Shown here piece after piece: positions 58,075 to 64,000 of a stretch of DNA of 64,000 nt. The position numbers and the translations under genes were made by a program. The stretch's first letter is position 1. Every line of letters starts with the position of its first letter. The notes below the pieces were generated by a model. It was not told the origin of the DNA and made no database searches. It saw only the letters and a program-made list of their open reading frames with translations. The DNA lies in assembly GCA_021799445.1 (NCBI GenBank), contig JAJZAM010000001.1:1-64000 (forward strand), given 5' to 3'. The DNA is from Actinomycetes bacterium (GTDB taxonomy: Bacteria; Actinomycetota; Acidimicrobiia; Acidimicrobiales; Palsa-688).

Positions 58075-59022
58075 ATGAAGCGGGAAAGTTCGGCGGTCGC
58101 TGTGGCGGCCCTGCTAGCGGTCACGGCCGCGTGGGGTTCGACGTTCGTCGTAGTCCAAAACGCGGTTGTCAACTTGCCAGTAGCGAGTTTCCTGGCCTGG
58201 AGGTTCGTGATTGCCGGCGCCATCTTGACGGCGGCCCGGCCGAGGAGCTTGGCGGCACTCGGCCGCGACGGCTGGGCCAGGGGTGCGCTCATAGGTCTGG
58301 CGCTCGGAGCGGGCCAACTGCTACAGACCGCCGGCTTGCGCTACACGACTGCAGCGGAATCTGGCTTCCTGACCGGCCTGGCGGTGGTCTTTACCCCTCT
58401 TTTGGCGTGGGCGTTGTTCGGAGCGCGCCCTGGGCGCCGAGTCCTGATCGGGGCTGGTGTCGCAAGCCTGGGCCTGGCGGTCATGTCGTCGAGCGGGCTC
58501 AGCGTGGGCAGGGGTGAGCTTCTGACCCTCGCCAGCGCCGTGTTGTTCGCCGGTCAGGTCGTCGGGCTGGGACGCTGGTCCTGCAAGGACAACGCATACG
58601 CACTAGCAACGGTACAGATACTTACCGTCGGGGCGATGAGCAGCGTCATCGGTGTGTCGCAAGGCCTAGTTGTACCTTCTAGTGCGTCGCAGTGGTGGCC
58701 GATCCTCTTGACGGCGGTGGCTGCCACCGCGTTCGCTTTCGTGGTCCAAGGCTGGGCGCAGGCGAGGCTCTCGCCCAGTCGAACCGCCGTCGTGCTCACC
58801 ATGGAACCCGTCTTTGCGGCGCTCGTCGCGTGGCTAGCGGGTCAGCGCATCGGCTTGCCGGTCGTGGTAGGCGGAGCGATGGTGGTCGGAGCCATGCTGG
58901 TGGTAGAGGCCATGCCCACGAGGGTGGCGTCGAGCCCGGCGGGCACCGCCGGGGATGGTGCTGCGCCCGGCAGCACTGGCGGCGGGCTCCCAGCGCTGAG
59001 CCGTCAGGCTTCGACGTGCTGA
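58075..59022 (+). CDS. EamA/DMT-family transporter
   Basis: 10-TM pattern; VTAAWGSTFVVVQNAV, LEPVFAALVAWLAGQRIG-like ending. Confidence 0.93.
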   Translation: MKRESSAVAVAALLAVTAAWGSTFVVVQNAVVNLPVASFLAWRFVIAGAILTAARPRSLAALGRDGWARGALIGLALGAGQLLQTAGLRYTTAAESGFLTGLAVVFTPLLAWALFGARPGRRVLIGAGVASLGLAVMSSSGLSVGRGELLTLASAVLFAGQVVGLGRWSCKDNAYALATVQILTVGAMSSVIGVSQGLVVPSSASQWWPILLTAVAATAFAFVVQGWAQARLSPSRTAVVLTMEPVFAALVAWLAGQRIGLPVVVGGAMVVGAMLVVEAMPTRVASSPAGTAGDGAAPGSTGGGLPALSRQASTC

Positions 59023-59088
59023 ACGCGGATCCAGGCGCCGGCGCCGGCCCGCCCTGATACGCAGGTCAACGCGACAGGCCAAGACCAG

Positions 59089-59140
59089 AGTGAATCTATT
59101 CTTTCATACGATTGACAGGTGTTGAATGATCTGATTCACT
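59089..59140. promoter_or_regulatory. Candidate regulator site in the hut promoter
   Basis: agtgaatc (59089-59096) and its exact reverse complement gattcact (59133-59140), 7 bp upstream of hutU ATG. Confidence 0.45.
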
Positions 59141-59146
59141 AGGGTC

Positions 59147-60829
59147 ATGTCTGCTCCTACGAACCACAGAATCCTGCGCAGTCCCGTGGGGACAGAGATG
59201 TCCTGCAAGACCTGGGAAGCGGAGGGCGCGCTGCGAATGCTCCACAACAACCTCGACCCTGAGGTGGCCGAGCACCCCGACGAGTTGATCGTCTACGGCG
59301 GTAACGGCAAGGCGGCTAGGAACTGGAGCAGCTTCGACGCGATCACGGCTTGCCTTAGAACCCTAGAAGCCGACGAGACGCTCCTGGTGCAGTCGGGTAA
59401 GCCGGTTGGTGTCCTGCGCACCTGGGAGTGGGCACCAAGAGTCCTGATAGCCAACTCGAACCTCGTACCGCAGTGGGCCACGTGGGAGGAGTTCCGCCGG
59501 CTTGACTCACTAGGCTTGACGATGTACGGGCAGATGACCGCAGGCTCGTGGATCTATATAGGCTCCCAGGGCATTCTCCAGGGTACCTACGAGACTTTCG
59601 CAGCCGTCGCCGAGAAGCGCTTCGGTGGGACCCTGGCAGGCACGCTGACCCTGACAGGCGGTCTCGGAGGGATGGGAGGAGCCCAACCGCTCGCCGTGAC
59701 CATGAACGGCGGTGTTGTCATCGCCGTCGACTGCGATCCCAGCCGCATCCGCAGGCGGGTAGAGACCCGCTACCTCGACGAGCACGCCTCCTCACTCGAC
59801 GAAGCCGTGGAAAAAGCGATGATCGCCCGAGCCATAAGGCGGCCACTGTCGATCGGGGTTCAAGGCAACTGCGCCGAGGTCGTGCCGGAGCTGCTTCGCA
59901 GGTCCGTTCCGGTAGACGTCGTCACCGACCAGACGTCCGCTCACGACCCGCTCAGCTACCTTCCGGTCGGGATCGCCTTCGAGGACATGGCCGACGCGCG
60001 CCGCGCCGACCCTGCTGGCTTCACCCGCGCCGCGAGAGAGTCGATGGCGCGCCACGTCGAGGCGATGGTCGGCTTTGCCGACGCAGGAGCAGAGGTCTTC
60101 GACTACGGCAACTCGATCCGCGCCGAAGCCCAACTGGCCGGCTACCACCGAGCTTTCGACTTTCCTGGGTTCGTCCCGGCTTATATACGCCCGCTGTTCT
60201 GCGAGGGCAAAGGCCCTTTCCGGTGGGCCGCTCTTAGCGGCGACCCTCACGACATAGAGGTAACCGACCGTGCGGTGCTCGAACTTTTCCCCGACAACGA
60301 TCCTCTCGCCAGGTGGATCCACAGCGCTGCTGAGAAAGTGGCCTTCCAGGGTCTGCCCGCCAGGATCTGCTGGCTGGGTTACGGAGAGCGAGACAAGGCC
60401 GGTCAACGCTTCAACGAGCTGGTCGCCAGCGGAGAGCTCGCCGGGCCGATCGTGATCGGCCGGGACCATCTCGACTGCGGATCCGTAGCGTCGCCGTACC
60501 GCGAGACCGAAGCGATGCTCGACGGGTCCGACGCGATAGCGGACTGGCCTCTGCTTAACGCCATGGTCAACGTGGCCTCCGGTGCGTCGTGGGTTTCGAT
60601 ACACCACGGCGGCGGCGTCGGCATGGGACGTTCCATACACGCCGGGCAAGTCTGCGTGGCGGACGGCAGCTCTCTAGCAGGCGAAAAGATCGCAAGGGTG
60701 CTGACAAATGATCCGGCGATGGGGGTGCTGCGCCACGCGGACGCCGGCTACGACACCGCAAAGCAGGTCGCGTCGAGTCGCGGGGTGAAGGTCCCCGTAT
60801 CGCACACCGCAGATAGGGTTCGGCCGTGA
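59147..60829 (+). CDS. hutU: Urocanate hydratase
   Basis: [55 protein letters not shown]. Confidence 0.97.
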   Translation: MSAPTNHRILRSPVGTEMSCKTWEAEGALRMLHNNLDPEVAEHPDELIVYGGNGKAARNWSSFDAITACLRTLEADETLLVQSGKPVGVLRTWEWAPRVLIANSNLVPQWATWEEFRRLDSLGLTMYGQMTAGSWIYIGSQGILQGTYETFAAVAEKRFGGTLAGTLTLTGGLGGMGGAQPLAVTMNGGVVIAVDCDPSRIRRRVETRYLDEHASSLDEAVEKAMIARAIRRPLSIGVQGNCAEVVPELLRRSVPVDVVTDQTSAHDPLSYLPVGIAFEDMADARRADPAGFTRAARESMARHVEAMVGFADAGAEVFDYGNSIRAEAQLAGYHRAFDFPGFVPAYIRPLFCEGKGPFRWAALSGDPHDIEVTDRAVLELFPDNDPLARWIHSAAEKVAFQGLPARICWLGYGERDKAGQRFNELVASGELAGPIVIGRDHLDCGSVASPYRETEAMLDGSDAIADWPLLNAMVNVASGASWVSIHHGGGVGMGRSIHAGQVCVADGSSLAGEKIARVLTNDPAMGVLRHADAGYDTAKQVASSRGVKVPVSHTADRVRP

Positions 60830-62124
60830 GCTACGCGCAAGGCGACGATTTCGAGGAGATGTGGACGTCTCTTGCGCCTCTCGGCAGGGCCCCCGACGGC
60901 AGCTACCAGCGTCTCGCATGGAGCGACGCGGAGCTTTCCTGCCGGGACTGGTTCCGCCGCCAGGCCCGACTGCGGAACATGCTCTTAGACGAGGACCGCA
61001 ACGGGAACCTGTGGGCGTGGTGGGGTGAACCCGGAGCTGGAGCGATCGTCACGGGCAGCCACCTAGACAGCGTCCCCGGTGGAGGGGGCTTCGACGGGCC
61101 GCTCGGTGTCGTGTCGGCGTTCGCCGCCGTGGACCGTCTCGCTCGACGTTACGGCCAGCCGCCCAAGCCGCTGGCCGTAGTCGACTTCGCCGACGAGGAG
61201 GGCGGACGCTTCGGCGTGGCGTGCGCAGGCAGCCGCCTCATGACAGGGCAGGTGGACCCGTGCGCGCTCCTCGCCCGGACGGACCGTTCGGGCGTCACAC
61301 TGGCCGAGGCCATGACAGCAGCCGGTTTCGACCCGAGCCGCTGCGGAGCTGATCCGGGGCGGGTCTCGAAAATAGCCGCGTTCGTCGAGCTTCACATCGA
61401 GCAGGGTCGAACCCTCGACCACCTTGGTGCGCCCGTCGGGGTCGCCGCTGCCGTCTGGCCGCACGGACGGTGGCGTTTCGACTTCACGGGGCAGGCAGAC
61501 CACGCTGGCACGACACGCATCGTCGACCGGCGCGACCCGCTGATCCCAGCCGCGCACCTGATCCTCGACGCGCGCGCGCAGGCCGAAGCCGCCGAAGCTC
61601 TCGCTACCGTCGGACGCGTCGAGGTGAACCCGGGAGCCACCAACGCAGTGGCGTCGCGAGCGTCGGTGTGGCTTGACGCTCGCGCCCCGTCCGCTGAAAC
61701 TGTCCGCAACCTCGTCGAGTCGATCCGGGTCGCGAGCGTGCAGCGTTGCAGCCACCACCGCGTGGCCTTGGTGGCCTCCGAGGAGTCTTGGAGCGACGGT
61801 GCGAGCTTCCCCGCCGCCCTGCAGGAGCGTCTCGTGGCGTCTGTGAGGGCGGTCCTGGGTGACGTCCCCAGGCTGACGACCGGGGCTGGGCACGACGCCG
61901 CGGTGCTCGCAGCCCAAGTTCCGACCGCCATGCTGTTCGTGCGCAACCCGACGGGCGTGAGCCATGATCGAGCCGAATCCGCCAGCATGCAAGACTGCCT
62001 CAGAGGGGTGGACGCTCTCAGCGCGGTCCTGGCAGCGCTGCTCGACGACGCCGGCGGCTTGTCGGACGTTCCGGCGCCCGCCGCCGACCGAGCTGGATCG
62101 CCGAGCGCGGTGGCGACAAGATGA
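60826..62124 (+). CDS. M20-family Zn-dependent amidohydrolase (allantoate/N-carbamoyl amino-acid hydrolase type)
   Basis: [72 protein letters not shown]-type overlaps both sides. Confidence 0.9.
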   Translation: MSYAQGDDFEEMWTSLAPLGRAPDGSYQRLAWSDAELSCRDWFRRQARLRNMLLDEDRNGNLWAWWGEPGAGAIVTGSHLDSVPGGGGFDGPLGVVSAFAAVDRLARRYGQPPKPLAVVDFADEEGGRFGVACAGSRLMTGQVDPCALLARTDRSGVTLAEAMTAAGFDPSRCGADPGRVSKIAAFVELHIEQGRTLDHLGAPVGVAAAVWPHGRWRFDFTGQADHAGTTRIVDRRDPLIPAAHLILDARAQAEAAEALATVGRVEVNPGATNAVASRASVWLDARAPSAETVRNLVESIRVASVQRCSHHRVALVASEESWSDGASFPAALQERLVASVRAVLGDVPRLTTGAGHDAAVLAAQVPTAMLFVRNPTGVSHDRAESASMQDCLRGVDALSAVLAALLDDAGGLSDVPAPAADRAGSPSAVATR

Positions 62125-63656
62125 TCGTCGAGCTGTCCACGTCAGGGTTGCGTCCCGAAGACGTCCTTGCGGTCGCGCGGGGCGGTGCCCTGGTCGAGCT
62201 GAGCCGGGAGGCGGTCGCCGCCATGAGCCGCTCACGCTTGCGCGTCGAGGAGCTGGCGGCCTCACAGACGCCCGTGTACGGGGTCTCTACCGGCTTCGGG
62301 GCTTTGGCGACACGTCACATCCCCCCGTCGCGACGCAAGGACCTTCAGCGCAGCCTGATCCGCTCGCACGCTGCGGGCACCGGAGACGAGGTGGAAGTCG
62401 AGGTGGTACGCGCGATGATGCTCCTCCGCTTGGCGACTTTGGCGTCGGGGCGCACAGGCGTCAGGCCGTCGGTGGCGGCGTCATACGCGTCTGCCCTAAA
62501 CGCGGGTATCACCCCCAAAGTTCCAGAGTACGGGTCTTTGGGCTGCAGCGGGGACCTGGCCCCCCTAGCCCACACGGCCCTATTTATGATGGGAGAAGGA
62601 CAAGGCCGTGACCGCGACGGTGTGCTGCGCCCGGCTGATGAGCTTCTATGCCTGGCGGGGATCGAACCGCTCGAGCTCGAAGAAAAAGAAGGCCTGGCTT
62701 TAGTCAACGGTACTGACGGCATGCTTGGCATGCTGGTCATGGCGGTGAGCGACATGTCAACCCTTTGCAAGACGGCTGACCTTACGGCGTCGATGAGCGT
62801 CGAAGCGCTCCTTGGAACTGACCGTGTCTTCGCCGCGGACCTTCACGCGCCTTTGAGACCCCATCCAGGCCAGGCCGCAGCGGCGGACAACATGTGGCGT
62901 CTGCTGCGACACTCTCAGATCGTCGGGTCGCACCGGGTGGGCGACACACGAGTCCAGGACGCGTACTCGCTGCGTTGCGCCCCTCAGGTGTCCGGGGCTG
63001 CACGCGACACGCTGTCGCACGCTTCGATGGTCATCGGGCGAGAGCTCGCCGCTACCGTCGACAACCCCGTCGTGCTTCCCGACGGACGTGTAGAGTCCAA
63101 CGGTAACTTCCACGGCGCTCCGCTCGCCTACGTGGCGGACTTCTTGGCGATCGTAGCCGCTGATCTCGCGTCGATGAGCGAACGGCGCTGCGACCGGATG
63201 CTAGACCCCGCCCGGTCGCACGGGCTTCCGCCTTTCCTCGCCGACGATCCGGGAGTCGACTCTGGTTACATGATCGCCCAGTACTGCGCTGCGGGCATCG
63301 TCAGTGAGCTAAAGCGGCTCGCTTCCCCGGCGAGCGTCGACTCCATACCGAGCTCGGCCATGCAGGAGGACCACGTGTCGATGGGCTGGGCGGCCGCCCG
63401 CAAGCTTCGCAGGTCACTGGACGGCTTGCGCCGGGTCGTCGCCATAGAGCTGCTCGTAGCCGCACGGGCTTTGGACTTGCGGGCTCCGCTGGAGCCCGCC
63501 CCGGCAACAGGCGCAGCCAGGCGAGAGCTGCGTTTGAGCGTTCCGGGACCGGGGGCCGACCGCTGGGTTGCGCCGGAGGTCGAAGCCGCCGTGCAGGCCG
63601 TCGCGTCGGGGCGTGTGCTCAAAGCGGCGGAAGCCGTCTGCGGGGAGTTGGGATGA
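62121..63656 (+). CDS. hutH: Histidine ammonia-lyase
   Basis: YGVSTGFGALATRHIP; GSLGCSGDLAPLAHTALFMMGEG (MIO-forming motif variant, see findings); QEDHVSMGW. Confidence 0.95.
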   Translation: MIVELSTSGLRPEDVLAVARGGALVELSREAVAAMSRSRLRVEELAASQTPVYGVSTGFGALATRHIPPSRRKDLQRSLIRSHAAGTGDEVEVEVVRAMMLLRLATLASGRTGVRPSVAASYASALNAGITPKVPEYGSLGCSGDLAPLAHTALFMMGEGQGRDRDGVLRPADELLCLAGIEPLELEEKEGLALVNGTDGMLGMLVMAVSDMSTLCKTADLTASMSVEALLGTDRVFAADLHAPLRPHPGQAAAADNMWRLLRHSQIVGSHRVGDTRVQDAYSLRCAPQVSGAARDTLSHASMVIGRELAATVDNPVVLPDGRVESNGNFHGAPLAYVADFLAIVAADLASMSERRCDRMLDPARSHGLPPFLADDPGVDSGYMIAQYCAAGIVSELKRLASPASVDSIPSSAMQEDHVSMGWAAARKLRRSLDGLRRVVAIELLVAARALDLRAPLEPAPATGAARRELRLSVPGPGADRWVAPEVEAAVQAVASGRVLKAAEAVCGELG

Positions 63657-64000
63657 CCCCCCGATCTTGGTGGGCTGAGATGGCATGGCTCGGAGGACCC
63701 GACGCGGCAAGCGGTGTTCGCATCGACTGCGACGCAAACGGGACCATACTTGCGGTCGAGCCGGGAAGCCCACGCCCGGAAACCTCCGGCGTCGGGATCC
63801 TGCCGGGGCTGACGGTCCCAGGCCTCGTCAACTGTCACTCCCACGCGTTCCACCGGGCGTTGCGGGCCTGGACCCAGTCTGGAGGCGGCGACTTTTGGAC
63901 GTGGCGTAGCCTCATGTACCGAATCGCCGAGCGGATCAACCCGGACGCTTACTTGGAGCTCGCTACGGCTGTCTACGCGGAGATGCTGCTGGCCGGCGTC
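63653..64000 (+). CDS. hutF: Formimidoylglutamate deiminase, N-terminal part (runs off window)
   Basis: ATG overlaps hutH stop; VPGLVNCHSHAFHRALRAWTQSGGGDFWTWRSLMYRIAERINPD. Confidence 0.9.
   Translation, partial: MTPRSWWAEMAWLGGPDAASGVRIDCDANGTILAVEPGSPRPETSGVGILPGLTVPGLVNCHSHAFHRALRAWTQSGGGDFWTWRSLMYRIAERINPDAYLELATAVYAEMLLAGV

Overview
A 64 kb high-GC actinobacterial chromosomal window; gene content and order (era, uppS, recO, glyS, ppdK, dnaG, rpoD) suggest an Acidimicrobiia-like genome, but taxonomy is inference. Most of it is ordinary housekeeping or metabolic DNA: Tad/Flp pilus genes split into blocks, a copZ-copA-csoR operon, nucS, the era-to-rpoD core block, glnK-amtB, cysHDN, an RNA methyltransferase, hrpA and a hut (histidine utilisation) operon cut by the window edge. 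The accessory part is about 2.2-8.5 kb, immediately downstream of tRNA-Arg(CCT). It is a graveyard of mobile DNA: a truncated DNA methyltransferase joined tail-to-tail to a frameshifted MobF/TraA-type relaxase-helicase, a 1.6 kb IS1380-family element whose two ends abut two unrelated truncated genes, remnants of an FAD monooxygenase and a PaaX-like regulator, and a decayed DDE transposase. The most unusual small-scale pattern is a set of four short (16-19 bp) degenerate tandem duplications whose first unit includes a stop codon (about 13.19, 41.25, 50.64 and 52.44 kb). Also notable are a perfect 16-bp hairpin next to cpaB, several palindromes in promoter regions (CsoR-like, cysH/cysD, XRE/DMT, hutU), and an ECF sigma factor coupled to a membrane-anchored Kelch protein. 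I found no CRISPR array, no rRNA and no clear defence or phage system.
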